Assembly (NCBI GenBank): GCA_022605405.1
Contig: JABYQQ010000004.1
Span: 124,001-188,000 of the forward strand
Origin: Earliella scabrosa
Taxonomy: Eukaryota; Basidiomycota; Agaricomycetes; Polyporales; Polyporaceae
DNA length: 64,000 bases
Direction of reading: 5' to 3'
This document shows positions 1 through 11,317 of the stretch, in pieces. Numbering within the stretch: position 1 is the stretch's first letter; every line of letters starts with the position of its first letter. The translations under genes were made by a program, and so were the position numbers. The notes under the pieces were generated by a model. It saw only the letters and a list, made by a program, of their open reading frames with translations, had not been told where the DNA came from and did no database searches.

Positions 1-2
1 CC

Positions 3-3000
3 CTCGCCGAGCATATCAAGGTCTACTGGCTCTTCTCCAAGATGCCGGATTCCTATCGCCCATCGATCTCCACTATCCTCCACACCACGGCTGAGACGGA
101 CCTGACCCTTGAAAAGGTTAAGCCGAAACTCAAGCTCGAGGACTCCCTCCGTGGTACATCGATCGGTCAGGCGAACAAGATCTCCAAGCCCAAGTCCAAG
201 CCCAAGCCTCCTTGCGAGCATTGCGGTAAGACGAACCACGATTCGTCGAACTGCTACAAGAAGTTCCCGGAGAAAGCTCCGAAGCGGAACAAGGGCAAGG
301 GCAAGGACAACGGCAACGGCAACGGGAATCAGTCAGGTGGATCTGGGAATAATAATGGACATAACCACGCGCACACTCTAGCAGCCTTTGTACCTGTATC
401 TACGAGCACCATCAACGAGATCTCCTTTTCAGCTTATAAGGCGGACAACGCCAAGGACATGGACCTTGAGCGAACCACACTCTGGCTCATGGATTCTGGA
501 GCATCTCAACACGTTACTGGCTGCCTCGAGGACTTCACTGAGTACCGTCCATATGACACACCTGTTCTGTTTGGCACCGCCCAGGCAGGTAGTGACGGAC
601 ATGTCCAAGGACTCGGTGAAGGTACGGTCAAAGGATACACTTATGTGGAAGGCAAACGGGTCTCCTTCACACTTCAGAACGTCTGCTACGTTCCAGCAGC
701 AGGCAATACCCGTCTGTACTCCACTGGTGTCATCGAGCGCGCGAAGGGGTTCATCTATCAAGGGGGATACTACATGAGGATCTTTGACTCAAGGCCGGAA
801 GGCTTTGTCGAATCTGGCAAGACGGTTAAGGTTGTCGGCAATGAGGTGGTTACTGCCCACTACGCCGCATCACACAACCTATACTACTTTCTGCTTGAGA
901 ATGCCGAACGTGATCTCAATGCTGCGTCCCACACTACACTCGATCACGACCTTGCTCATCGTCGCTGGGGTCATCCTGGCAAGGAAGCGGTCAAGCGTCT
1001 TCCTGATGCAGTCAACGGTGTAGATGGCATTGACTCTAGTTCATCGGACAAACCATGCGAAGGATGCGCGAAAGGCAAAATGCATCGCCGTCCGTTCCCT
1101 CCGTCTTCGAAACGCGCCTCGGAACCATGCGAACTCGTCCACATGGATGTCGCTGGGCCGATGAGCACCTCGATTGGTGGTTACAGCTACTTCTGCACCT
1201 TCATCGATGACTACACCGGTCTCGCCTGTGTCTACTGCCTGAAGCGTAAATCCGATCAGGAGGCCGCTTTCAAGGAGTACAAAGCCTGGGCTGAGACACA
1301 GACCGGTCGTAAGATCAAGAAGGTACGATCCGATCGAGGGGGGGAATATCTGTCCGATTCGTTCGAGTCATTGCTACGCGAATTCGGGATCGAGCACGAT
1401 AAGACGTTGCCTGGCTCGCCTCAGCAGAATGGACGTGCTGAACGCTTCAACCGGACCATTGAGGAGAAGTCACTCTGTATGCTTCACCACGCTGGACTCT
1501 CTCATGGTTTCTGGAAACTCGCACTTGAAGCAGCCGTTCACATCTACAACCGTCAGCCCATGAAACGACTCAAATGGCAATGCCCCATCACACTTTGGTC
1601 TGGTAAGAAGCCGGACGTCTCATACTTCCGTGTGTTTGGGTGCAAAGCCTATGTACATGTGCAGAAGGACAAGCGTCATGGGAAGCTCGACGTGAAGGCA
1701 GTCGAGAGGACGTTTGTGGGCTATGAACCGGGTTCAAAGGGGTATCGTCTATGGAACCCGACTGCCCGCCAAGTCGAAGTATCTCGCGATGTGATCTTCG
1801 ATGAGGACGTATTTCCTGCACGTGCAGACACCGGCACTCGTCGCGCTACCTCCGACGACAGTCCGTTCCCTGCTCAACCGTCAGAGGATTCTTCCAATGA
1901 CGATGTTGATTTCCCTGTTCCTCGTGATAACGACGAACCTCCTCCTCCCGCTCCGCCACAAGACCCTGCTCCTGCTCCGCCCGAAGCTGAACCGCAGCCG
2001 CCGCAACCACAACAGCCTCCGCCGCCTCCCGCTCAGATTCCTAAGCCGAATCATCGTCGCGGACGTCATCCTCCTGCCGCAGGAGATGCCCCTCCTCCTC
2101 GTCGCTCTGAGCGACAGACCAAGGGTGTCCCTTCAAAGGCACGGACCGAGGACAACGTGTACGGTGATGAACCTCCCGCTCAGATAGATGCTAGGACCGA
2201 TGCGGATGGTGAACAGGCTGAGGCACAATCAATACTCGCGTTTATCCATTACTCTCGGTACAAGTCTGGTATTCCTGAGCACCATAAGGATGCCATGGCT
2301 AGACCGGATCGCGAACATTGGAAAGCGGCTGAGCGAGCAGAGTACGAATCACTAATGGCTAATAAGACATGGGTCTTGGTTCCTCGCCCAAAGGACCGAT
2401 CCGTCGTCACATGCCGTTGGGTCTATGATCGGAAGTCAGATGGTCGCTACAAAGCACGTCTCGTAGCTAGGGGATTCACGCAAGTCTATGGGAAGGATTA
2501 CCACGAAACCTTCTCACCCGTCGCTCGTTTCGAGTCCATCCGTTATCTCTTTGCGCATGCTGCCCTAGAGGACTGGGACGTCGACGCGATGGATGTAAAG
2601 ACTGCGTTCCTCAATGGCGACCTTGACGAGGAGGTCTACATGGAACAACCGGAAGGGTGGGTCGCGAAAGGCAAAGAGGATCACGTTTGTCTGCTTAAGA
2701 AGGCCATCTACGGTCTCAAGCAAGCCTCGCGCCAGTGGAATGTCAAAATCCACGACTCGCTCGTCCAACAGGGATTTGTTCGGACGTACTCTGATGCCGG
2801 AGTCTACGTATATCGCCGACAAGGGGGGGATTCAGACCCTGATCATGTCACTATCATTGTCTTGTATGTCGACGACCTACTTCTCATGGGGAAAAGTCGT
2901 GTACAGATTGACAAGGTCAAGAAGGCGCTAGGCAAGCAGTACAAGATGACGGACTTAGGTCCGGTACAGCGATTCCTTGGTCTACGCATACGTCGAGATC

Positions 3001-3830
3001 GTCAAGCTAAGACACTCGACATCGACCAGGAAGAGTACATCGAGGCTATTCTGGAGAACCATCAGATGGCTAACTGTACGCCTGTGCGCACTCCTCTTCC
3101 CTCTGGTGCCGTGCTCGAAGCCGCTCAGACGGAGGCATCGGCAAAACTTCTCAAGCGTTTCCAGAGCTTGATGGGCAGTCTTCTCTATGCCTGTCTTGGG
3201 ACGCGACCCGACATCGCGTTTGCCATCAGCCGTCTCGGTAAATACAGCGCTAACCCCTCGGAAGCACATCTTCACTATCTCCAATACGTGCTTCGCTATC
3301 TCCGGGGGACTTCACATTATCGTCTGCGCTATGACGGAGCGTCTAATGCCGGTTTGATCGCGTTTTCCGATTCAGACTGGGCAGAGGATCGCGATGATAG
3401 GCACTCGCAAACTGGCTTCATCTTCAAGATGGCAGGTGGCGCAATCTCATGGGCGTCGCGACGACAGCCGACGATTTCGCTCTCTTCTACTGAGGCGGAA
3501 TACAAGGCAGCGTCAGACACCAGCCGTCAGATGATGTGGCTAAGGACGTTTGGAGATGAGTTAGGGGACGACATGAGTGCGTCTACGCCCATGTGTATGG
3601 ATAACCATGGCGCGATCTTCCTCTCTGAGAACCCAGCCATCGACAGACGTACCAAGCACATAGAGGTCCACTACCATTTCGTGCGCGAGTATCTCGCCAG
3701 TGGGAGTATGGACATCTATTACATCGCGAGCAAGGAGAATCTGGCGGACGCGTTGACGAAGAATGTCACCTTCTCTGTGGTAGACTACTTCGTACAGCAC
3801 TCTGGTCTCATTTCTTCCTCCGCGTCTTGA
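3..3830 (+). CDS. Copia-type gag-pol polyprotein (5' partial)
   Basis: The frame is open to the window edge, so the ATG at 42 is internal and the gag N-terminus is missing. Residue numbers here count from that ATG. A CCHC knuckle (C58, C61, H66, C71) is followed by a Lys/Gly/Asn-rich linker and the aspartic protease motif DSGAS (D151). The integrase shows an HHCC-like segment, then catalytic D, D and E in VHMDVAGP, VRSDRGGEY and GRAERFNRTIEE. A Pro-rich hinge leads into the reverse transcriptase with YVDDLLLMG. The RNase H carries DSDWAEDRDD and SSTEAEYKA. The frame ends with a TGA at 3828-3830 without internal stops or frameshifts. This is the coding capacity needed for copy-and-paste transposition. 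The surrounding LTR supports the call. Confidence 0.95.
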   Translation, partial: LAEHIKVYWLFSKMPDSYRPSISTILHTTAETDLTLEKVKPKLKLEDSLRGTSIGQANKISKPKSKPKPPCEHCGKTNHDSSNCYKKFPEKAPKRNKGKGKDNGNGNGNQSGGSGNNNGHNHAHTLAAFVPVSTSTINEISFSAYKADNAKDMDLERTTLWLMDSGASQHVTGCLEDFTEYRPYDTPVLFGTAQAGSDGHVQGLGEGTVKGYTYVEGKRVSFTLQNVCYVPAAGNTRLYSTGVIERAKGFIYQGGYYMRIFDSRPEGFVESGKTVKVVGNEVVTAHYAASHNLYYFLLENAERDLNAASHTTLDHDLAHRRWGHPGKEAVKRLPDAVNGVDGIDSSSSDKPCEGCAKGKMHRRPFPPSSKRASEPCELVHMDVAGPMSTSIGGYSYFCTFIDDYTGLACVYCLKRKSDQEAAFKEYKAWAETQTGRKIKKVRSDRGGEYLSDSFESLLREFGIEHDKTLPGSPQQNGRAERFNRTIEEKSLCMLHHAGLSHGFWKLALEAAVHIYNRQPMKRLKWQCPITLWSGKKPDVSYFRVFGCKAYVHVQKDKRHGKLDVKAVERTFVGYEPGSKGYRLWNPTARQVEVSRDVIFDEDVFPARADTGTRRATSDDSPFPAQPSEDSSNDDVDFPVPRDNDEPPPPAPPQDPAPAPPEAEPQPPQPQQPPPPPAQIPKPNHRRGRHPPAAGDAPPPRRSERQTKGVPSKARTEDNVYGDEPPAQIDARTDADGEQAEAQSILAFIHYSRYKSGIPEHHKDAMARPDREHWKAAERAEYESLMANKTWVLVPRPKDRSVVTCRWVYDRKSDGRYKARLVARGFTQVYGKDYHETFSPVARFESIRYLFAHAALEDWDVDAMDVKTAFLNGDLDEEVYMEQPEGWVAKGKEDHVCLLKKAIYGLKQASRQWNVKIHDSLVQQGFVRTYSDAGVYVYRRQGGDSDPDHVTIIVLYVDDLLLMGKSRVQIDKVKKALGKQYKMTDLGPVQRFLGLRIRRDRQAKTLDIDQEEYIEAILENHQMANCTPVRTPLPSGAVLEAAQTEASAKLLKRFQSLMGSLLYACLGTRPDIAFAISRLGKYSANPSEAHLHYLQYVLRYLRGTSHYRLRYDGASNAGLIAFSDSDWAEDRDDRHSQTGFIFKMAGGAISWASRRQPTISLSSTEAEYKAASDTSRQMMWLRTFGDELGDDMSASTPMCMDNHGAIFLSENPAIDRRTKHIEVHYHFVREYLASGSMDIYYIASKENLADALTKNVTFSVVDYFVQHSGLISSSAS

Positions 3831-4194
3831 ACGAGTGGGAGTGTTGAACAAATGGACTACGAACAGTAGACGCGCATTAGGCGCTATGGGCACTGCTTCT
3901 TACGATAGATCTTAGGCTGTGCTTCTTTCTTTCCATATTAGGTATACGTTGTACGATACACATGGTTACTAGGCTTCTCTTTTGTCCAGTCCATTCCAGT
4001 GCGTTCTTCTACGCTCCGGACTCTTCTTAGACTGTTTCAGATCGTCCTTGTGACCATACTTTGTTCTCCATTTGTCGTTATCTTTGTTCTGTCTGAGTCA
4101 TCCTTCGTCGCTCCTTACTCATCCTCGACTCACTCTGACTCAGACACATCACATGCCCTCCTTACTATCGCTTACTCATGCAGCTCCTTTACGG

Positions 4195-4203
4195 TATATA
4201 AGG
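4195..4203 (+). promoter_or_regulatory. TATA box in the copia LTR
   Basis: TATATAAGG lies about 350 bp into the LTR, the expected place for the U3 promoter. Transcription would then begin about 30 bp downstream, which defines the start of R. In a 3' LTR this promoter could also fire into the flanking DNA. Confidence 0.6.
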
Positions 4204-4228
4204 AGGACTCTCTGGGACTCGTCTCCTC

Positions 4229-4403
4229 AGTCTTTCACTCACTGACTGAGGAGTAAGTACTCGTCTTACCTATGCGTTCATATGCTCTTACTTACAAGTA
4301 CCTGTGTAGCTTGTCTGTCCGCTCACTTACTAGGTACTTGGCATTATGCTAATATAGTCTTTCACTCACTGACTGAGGACTTGTCTGTCCGCTCACTTAC
4401 TAG
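4229..4403 (+). repeat. Interleaved direct repeats in the LTR
   Basis: Two different 24-bp units each occur twice and interleave: unit A at 4229-4252 and 4356-4379, unit B at 4310-4333 and 4380-4403. Both pairs are exact. The order A-B-A-B with different spacings (127 and 70 bp) suggests duplication within the LTR followed by a deletion. Confidence 0.8.
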
Positions 4404-4440
4404 TCGCTTGCGACATCGCCTCACAGGTTCTCACTCCATC

Positions 4441-6263
4441 AGTTCGTCCATGCGCCGCTCTACCATGCTGCGGCTACTAGCACCGCCGTTATCACCATAC
4501 TGGCGGTATGCTGACGACCCCGTGCCGTGGCTGTCCACGTTCGCGGCGTCCGCGGCGGCCACATGGGCATGGGCATCGACGCATCCGAAACATATGGTAC
4601 ATACGCCCTCCCCCACTCTCGCTCAGGTCTCAACCTGTCTACTCCACAATCGACTACCTCCCCCGTGCGGCTCCCGCCGCTCATTGTCGATCCCGCCCGG
4701 ACGCAGAACCGACCGCCGTCCCTGAGGTTAAGGTCGCCCACTTGCCCACTGGCTGCGCTCCAAACAGCCCGTGCAGCTCACCCGCTCATACCTGCTCATA
4801 CTCATGCTGACTCTCAGACAGGCGTATGCGCGCTGATACTCACGCTGTGTTCCATTTCCCACTCGTACGTGAAGCTCACAACCACTCTCATTCTCTCTGT
4901 TTCCGATATGCTCATCTGTCCTCGGATTCCTCTCTAGCTCTCTAGTACGGACGACCTCGCTCCGTCGTGCTCCCCCGCTCCCGGCAACGCCCCGAGCGAG
5001 ATTGGTCCACAGCCCCTATCATCCCAGCTTACCGCCGGCTCAAGGTGCGAGGTGCTTCAGATCGCCGATCACCAGATTCCCCATAGAATTGCGCCCTCGT
5101 ACCCATCGCGGTCGTCTGCATACCAGTACTGATACCGTGCAGATACCCCGTCCACGGATCCGTACATGTGTACCCGTGCTGCTATCACCACCCTTACGAC
5201 CTCCGGCTACTATACCACTCCTCCACGCCCACCTGCTCCTAACTGTCAGCGCACGGCTCACAGCATGAGCACCGCGGCGCCAGTCCGAGCTACTAGTACT
5301 ACACAGATACGTAGCCTCGACGTGTTGGCGATATCTCCGCCGCCGCAGTGACGGCGACCACCGCTCCAGTTCGCAGACCGCTTGGGAGAGGTCTCGTGGA
5401 TATCCCCGCTACCTTTTTGAGGTAGTGGGTCTTGTGGTTCCTGGACGTCCTGGGGCCCTCAGTTCGAAAAAATCGCTCCACGTGATATGTCACGCGCACT
5501 TTCACACGCATCGCCTCCTCAACGTCCCGCTGTGTCGCCGAAGCTCGCCGTCGTTTGCTACCGCACTCAGCGGGCCCTCCACTGCTCCCTGAGCCTCCTG
5601 CAGTGCTTGGGGACTCATGGATCATGAGTGGACTGTGGGTTTCCAGCTGCATGCTGCGTCATGCTCATGCGCCGCGGTCCCACTGTCTCGACCGCGACCT
5701 TCTTTCTCGGTGACTTTGACGGGGCTATGCGAGGCATGTAGTACTTAGTAACAACAACGTTAACGTCGAACGATAATAAGCTTGTAAAAAGGGAGCGGGC
5801 TCTGCCGCTCGCCGGCGCTACGCCTTATATACCAATACCAATCGATATGATGTTGTGGCTCGGATCGGATTGGTGATTGGCAGGAGGCTAGCACGTTAGG
5901 ATCGGATACTGACATACCTACGAGCGCAAGGCAGCGTTAGGACGCGGACTCCGACCGCGGCCCAAGGAGGAACGACGATCGTCTCACACACCTGGCCGTG
6001 GTGAGCCTTGCCAGTGCCTTCTCGTAAATTGCCACGTTCGTCTTGTACCGTGATGGGTCCGCAAGCGAGTTCACTCGTTCTTGCGAGCGCGTCCTCCTCG
6101 AGTCCGAATCCGAATCCGAGTCCGGTCGTCGTCATCGTCGTGAGCGCTTCCTGCTGTTTCCCCGTTGCGATCGAGTCCGAGTTCCGTTCAGCACTGTCCG
6201 GCTCACACGCTGGATAAAACTGGTATTGTCACAGTATCATATTTATTGGTTCGTCAACCGCTT
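4441..6263. other. No recognisable gene
   Basis: This stretch is pyrimidine-rich on the + strand up to about 5300, then mixed. Several frames of 60-147 codons stay open, but none shows a known motif, signal peptide or coherent splice pattern. The first part may be decayed retroelement sequence next to the LTR. I see nothing else to support here. Confidence 0.5.
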
Positions 6264-7941
6264 CTACATCACACCGTCCCTGTCATACGCCTCTGAGTCT
6301 CCGGCTTTCTTCACGATGTCGACATCTGTGATATCCGACTCTCCGCTTGCCTCAGACACAGCAAGAGGTCGTCGACTCGTCGGAGCATTGCCGGTGCTTC
6401 CGAGCACATCAATATTGGCGGTGTTGATTTGAAGTGTGCTCATCGAAGACAGCGCGTGCATGCGCGCCGTCGCTCTGTCCGTTTGCCGCAGGTCCATGAG
6501 GAAGCGCGAGACCAGGATGGCGGTCAGACTGTACCCGTGGTGGTCAGACTTCGCTCTCGTGTGCGCAGTGATGGAGATTAAAAAAGCTCACGGCTCGGTG
6601 ATGGGTGCTGCGAGCGAGTTCACGCCGAACTCGTTGTACGAACCGCCCTGGACCGACGTCGACGACCATGTCAACACTGGAGCTTCGTGACTCCGGAACG
6701 GTAATCGGGCTGTACTCACGATGAGAAACAGCGCTATGAAGTAGAGCAGGTTTAGCAGGAGCTGAGCACTGACGTGAGCCGTTCAGTACTGATCCATGCT
6801 TCGATAAGTTTCCAGCGCGGGCCGAAAACGTACAGAAAGTAGAGGGTACCTGCACGACCGTCGGTGATGTCAATACGCATGGCGTTGTGATATTCATCCT
6901 TGCACTGGGAGACTCACCGTCCCTCAGCAATATCCGTGCAAACGACAGCTTATGTCTGCCCCTACTGGTTCGATATGTTGCTAGCCAGGTCGCAATGAGC
7001 ACCAAGATGTCCGCAATGATCAGCGATATTCTTGCTATCACAGCCACTAGCGCGAGATTGAGAGCACAACTCCAAGTCATGATAGACCCAGTACAAATAC
7101 TACCCACTTCTATAGTGTAAACCGTCGTGAGTCCTGCAACCGCTGCTAGCTACCGTTGTAGAGAGCAAACTCACATTTGTTGCGCTTCTATTGGCACCGA
7201 AGTGCTGTCTTGACACCCAATGTCTGGATCTGTATCAAAGGACCAGTAGGGAATATAGATCTGTCCTAACGCCGTGAGAGTCGTGATATGTAGGTGCGGT
7301 CTGTATATGAACGCACCACAGCAGTCACGCTGCTGATGATCGACAACAGCAGGACGGTTGCCGTCAACAGCCGATTGTGTCCGCTCAAGACATATACCCG
7401 CATGGCAGAGAACACTGCAGCGACTGTCAAATAAGTATGTCGCTTCCGCGTGCAGTCGAGTCGCGGCACTAACCAGCCCAGGGAGCGTACTGCAGATACT
7501 CTGCGATAGAGCTGATGTACGTCTCGATTACGCAGCTAGCATGTAATCCCAGCAACCGTCAGTCGACGCGGACAAGACGCGTCATATGCACACCGACATC
7601 TATGTCAACCTTTAGTCAAACCACATTTCAACTGGAGGGAGGCTCTCGGCGCGCGGTACTCACTTTGAAGTTCATCGAGAAGATCAGCCAGGGGAATTGG
7701 TATATGATCACAAAAAGACTCAGGTACCGGTTGCAAAAGAACAGAACCGTCGCGCCGGTAATCTTCCGTGTCCAGAACAGCGTGATTTCTTGATCTAGGG
7801 TGACGAGATATTCGTACCAATAGAGGGCTGGGTGGCATGTGGCGGTCAGGGACAAGGCAGCTTCATTCAAGTTCAACACCGTGCGTTACCTGCAAATGCG
7901 GCGCTGACGCGAGCTTCTATCTCGCTGTGCGGGTGGACCAT
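6264..7941 (-). CDS. DUF6533-type multi-pass membrane protein
   Basis: This is a basidiomycete-specific polytopic membrane protein whose function is unknown. ATG at 7941 opens a 52-nt exon, spliced across a 62-nt intron with a CTGAC branch to the diagnostic segment YEYLVTLDQEITLFWTRK and GATVLFFCNRYLSLF. Later exons give VAAVFSAMRVYVLSGHNR, a helix with LALVAVIARISLIIADILVL followed by the TWLATYRTSRGR loop, then LLLNLLYFIALFLI. The typical end is LTAILVSRFLMDLR plus a hydrophilic tail, with the stop at 6264. Seven or so hydrophobic spans fit the family. The gene needs about eight exons. The exon near 7480-7535 has an uncertain acceptor. A GTG at 7879 that could look like a start lies in intron 1. 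Confidence 0.85.
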
Positions 7942-9360
7942 GACCGTGGATGCACGACATCAGCAAGTGACGAAATAGCACGCTGACGCCGCACTCACTC
8001 TGCGTAGTATAGTGCGAGGACTTCTTGAAGACTTGCCATCCTCGCGATACGCAGTAATGGGCGGTTAGAGTCGAGAGCTACACCCTGCAAGATCTCGAAG
8101 TCGGCAAGGGGAACATTCACGCATATAGAAGTGCAAATGCCCTCTATAAGTATCCCACAGCGGCCGACGAGAACTCGATCATCGCCGCCCATGGCACGAC
8201 CAACTAACATCTGTTCCACTAGAGTGCAACGGTCAAGCGTTCCTCCGATGTATTTCAAGGAGGTGAGAGGACTTTGTTCATGCTGGAGAGACGCACTGGA
8301 TAGCCCGCCAGGAGATGAACAGCAACGGCGTGCAACGATCGCGCCGATAGAAGCGTGCGCCAAGCATCGCAGCACCGGGTGCACGGCTCTGACTCGGTAT
8401 GGGGCCACAGTAGTGCTCAGGACGTACAACCCCGAGCCGAGCCCGACTCGGACGATCGCAGCTCGCCGACTCTGCAGGTAAGGAAGCAAGTCAATGGCGG
8501 CAGAAGGACGACGAGCTGGGACAACGAAGATGAGGGCACAAGCAGTGCTTGAATGAACCTAATATCCACCTTTGACGCGTGACGAATAAGATGGCCGTGC
8601 CTGATCGCGCCGCATTGCGAGAAACGTCAAGATGGCAGAGCGACCACCGCAAGTTTCGACAGCGCATGGCCGTGGACTGGACAACAGGTTAACATTCCAT
8701 CTCAGACTTCTTGAAACGGGTGCACAACCTTCCTTGTCTGAATTCTCGGTATGGAGTGCTGATGGTTGCCCACCATCGTATCGTGGAGTTCGAGCGGGTC
8801 GGGCGCCAGACACGGACGATGCCGCGGGGATAAGTACCGTAGGGCGGTGAGTGGACAGGATCGCACCCGGAACGCGGTCCATCGAGCTAGGGAGAGCACG
8901 AGAAACGTAGGCAACCATTTGTGGCCAAGTTGTCGCACAGGACTAGTGCCGAGATGTCCCCTAAGGCTTCGGACTGACGCGAACTCTCTGCGTCGTCTCC
9001 TAGGTGCTTGTCGGCGTCAGCGTGACGACAGATGCCGGGTGTTCTTGACGTTACACCGACTCGATCCACGTTCTATCGCCGTTCACTTTCCGCGCGTGCC
9101 AGGGGATTCACTGATACATTGCATCTCGTATCAGGGTATCTGTCTGGGCATATCACGGCCTCATCACGAATGAGATCCGTCCCGGTCCACAAGTATCCAA
9201 AGATGTACCCGAACGGTCGACGCGTCCGTGTCCTGACGTCGTTCATTACCCGCCTGCCATCACGTACAAGTCCGCGGTCAGCCAGCCTGCACATCGACAC
9301 ACGCCCAAAGTCGGAAAGAACGCACACTCACCCGCTCCGAGCCCCCTCTTCTCTCAGACA
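7942..9360. other. No recognisable gene
   Basis: Minus-strand frames of 164 codons (7995-8489) and 119 codons (8559-8918) and several + strand frames are open here. None carries a motif I know, and no splice chain joins them into a convincing protein. The interval is long for this compact genome, so a decayed or fast-evolving gene cannot be excluded. Confidence 0.4.
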
Positions 9361-9909
9361 TCATCCGAGCAGCGCAAAGTCGGCGTATGCCCCGTTCGCG
9401 ACGTCAAAGCACGTATTCACGTATGGGATGCACGCCATCGCGCCGCACACCGGCGGGCTCACCCCGACAGCAAACGGTAGCCCGCGGTTGCTCGGCTGGC
9501 TGATCGCGACGGAGGAGAACCTGAAGTCCCGTGGGACCGACGGTGCGAGGCACACGTTGTGCGGCGCGGAGAGCAGGTCGAAGGCGAGGCACGAGCCGCA
9601 CGCCCTCTGCTCGCATAGGAGAAGAGTCGCGGACGACGACGACGCCGCGTTCATCGCTGTGGGGCCCTTGCTCTCTGGTGCGAGTGAAGGAGGGCCTTCC
9701 ATGATCGCTTTGCCGCGGCCTCCTGCAACTCGGAAGATCGGCCCGCCCGGAATGCTCAGGTTGGCGCGATTAAAGATGAACTCGATCCCAATGTGGGGGA
9801 GAGAGATGTTGGAAATGGCGGTCGGGTTGGAAAGTCCTTCTGTGGGGATGGCGCCACCGAGGGTCACGAAGGCGAGCGCGAGGACGGCAAAGGCGTAGGA
9901 GGGAGTCAT
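9361..9909 (-). CDS. Small secreted cysteine-containing protein
   Basis: This is a single-exon 182-residue protein with a clear N-terminal signal peptide: MTPS, then a hydrophobic core (YAFAVLALAFVTLGG) and small residues near a likely cleavage site around residues 19-22. The mature part has NxS/T sites (SNIS, RANLS) and seven cysteines, in CEQRACGSC, NVC, PVCGAMAC and NTC. A TATA-like box lies about 72 bp upstream of the ATG. It resembles the small secreted proteins abundant in wood-decay fungi. I recognise no family, so extracellular location is inferred from the signal peptide and the role is unknown. Confidence 0.75.
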   Translation of the reverse strand: MTPSYAFAVLALAFVTLGGAIPTEGLSNPTAISNISLPHIGIEFIFNRANLSIPGGPIFRVAGGRGKAIMEGPPSLAPESKGPTAMNAASSSSATLLLCEQRACGSCLAFDLLSAPHNVCLAPSVPRDFRFSSVAISQPSNRGLPFAVGVSPPVCGAMACIPYVNTCFDVANGAYADFALLG

Positions 9910-9980
9910 GGCTGAGCTGCAGGGGTGAGCGGAGGAAGGACGGTTCGGGAGCCCTACCGTTCCCTGGCTCTCGCATGAAG

Positions 9981-9988
9981 GTTATATA
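9981..9988 (-). promoter_or_regulatory. TATA box of the secreted-protein gene
   Basis: TATATAAC on the minus strand, about 72 bp upstream of the ATG at 9909. Spacing and sequence suit a core promoter. Confidence 0.5.
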
Positions 9989-11317
9989 TGTGCGCGTACC
10001 ATTCTGAGTGAGTGATGCACGTTCGAAATCTCCGATCTGCTGTGCGGGTCAGCCGGTGGAACCGAGAAGAACAAGAAGCACATGCATATCCCGCTGGTGC
10101 ACGCTCACATGAGGAACAGCGAACTCGCGCACAGCATGGAAATTGCAAGATGCCCCTGCCCCTGTCCCATCGAGCACTTGAAGCCAAGCCGGCCGGGAGT
10201 TCTGAGTTCAGGACGAGGCGGTGAGGAACCAATGACTCTTCCCTGCATAAGGTATCATATGATCATTTCAGGCTTCCATTCCAGATCGTCCTTTGGTTTT
10301 GGAGAGACGTGAGAGGGAAGCTCAAATTAACTGGGAAGACTCGTACTTACAAGGAATCGTCGCTGCCAGACAAAGCGCGGAAGAAGGCTGACTGATTCGT
10401 GTCTGACTGCAGACCTTTGTTGCGCATTGGACAATGACATGCTTCGATTCCTTCATTAGTGGGCTCGTGCATAGTAGCTAGAATAATTGAGCAGCCGGTC
10501 TGTGTGCCATTTTGATGTGGAAGCAGTTTGACTCAAGAGGCAAGAGCAAGACGCACCAGATTGACTGAGCACCAAGACGATGGGACTTCGTGGGTCGAGC
10601 GCAACAGCGGTGATCGAGAAGGTGATCTGATGATAGAATCCTCAACACGGTTCGGACGTCTCGCAACGATGGGTACCTACCATCTACATAGACCCATCCT
10701 CAACGGTCCGAGACCGGGGTCACCGACTGTACCCTCTGAACTGGACCCCAAGAGCTTACCTTATGTGGCTATTCCTGAAGCTCGCACTATGTAGTCAGTG
10801 AGGACGCCTCCTGACTATCGCGCGGGGTGTTGATGTGCGGTGCCAATGAGGAGCGGTTCAGTGCTGCAATCCAAAGATTTGGGGCTTGTGGGGTTCTTCC
10901 GAATCGCCTCAGAAGTAAATGGTCGAGCCGAGCGTCGTGGCATCGGAATGCGTGATTGCATCCATTCCTCTGACTCACTGTAGCTCACGCCATCCAGTAT
11001 GCGTTCCGCTAGACAAGACAGGGAACTGAGGATAGTAAACGAATTTGTAGAACACTGCTGAGGAGACGAAGGACAACCGTGAAGTGGAATGTTGACGTTG
11101 AACTTGCCGACTTGACGAAAGTTGGCGACGGGCGTTTTGAGCTTAGTCAGCCATTCGGCTCCGGTTCCTCCCGGGCCTGGCAGTTGCCCGTAGCTGGTCA
11201 CCAGCATGGTCCAGGAAAGTCATACATATCATATTGTAAGATCTAAAAGACGAAGTAGGTTGTTCATAACTCGTTACTGCTCCACGAGTGTGTACTGAGA
11301 GCTTCTGCATCGAGTAG
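9989..11317. other. No recognisable gene
   Basis: Short overlapping frames occur on both strands, the longest being 130 codons on the minus strand at 10815-11207. None shows domain motifs, signal peptides or splice-linked continuations. I see nothing supportable in this interval. Confidence 0.45.

Larger units (their letters stand above)
1..4440 (+). mobile_element. Ty1/copia LTR retrotransposon, 3' part
   Basis: The window opens inside a Ty1/copia element. One long reading frame carries the gag zinc knuckle, protease, integrase, reverse transcriptase and RNase H in the copia order, with integrase before RT. It is followed by a purine-rich tract and a TG-initiated 3' LTR. The 5' LTR, primer-binding site and gag N-terminus lie outside the window. 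The right boundary is approximate because the other LTR is not available for comparison. The uninterrupted pol frame suggests a recent insertion. Confidence 0.9.
3842..4440 (+). repeat. 3' LTR of the copia element (right end approximate)
   Basis: The LTR begins with TGTTGAAC directly after a purine-rich tract (GAGTGGGAG, about 3832-3840), the usual priming site for plus-strand synthesis. It contains a TATA box near 4195 and a T/C-rich repeated U5-like part. No terminal CA can be fixed without the 5' LTR, so the end is a guess between about 4400 and 4440. Confidence 0.65.

Noticed and set aside
5299..5652. 117-codon minus-strand frame downstream of the copia LTR
   Set aside because: No recognisable domain or start context; low-complexity Ser/Gly start and no splice-linked continuation.
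7628..7879. GTG start at 7879 for the DUF6533 gene
   Set aside because: The GTG lies in intron 1. An upstream ATG at 7941 with a GTAACG donor and CCCAG acceptor gives an in-frame start.
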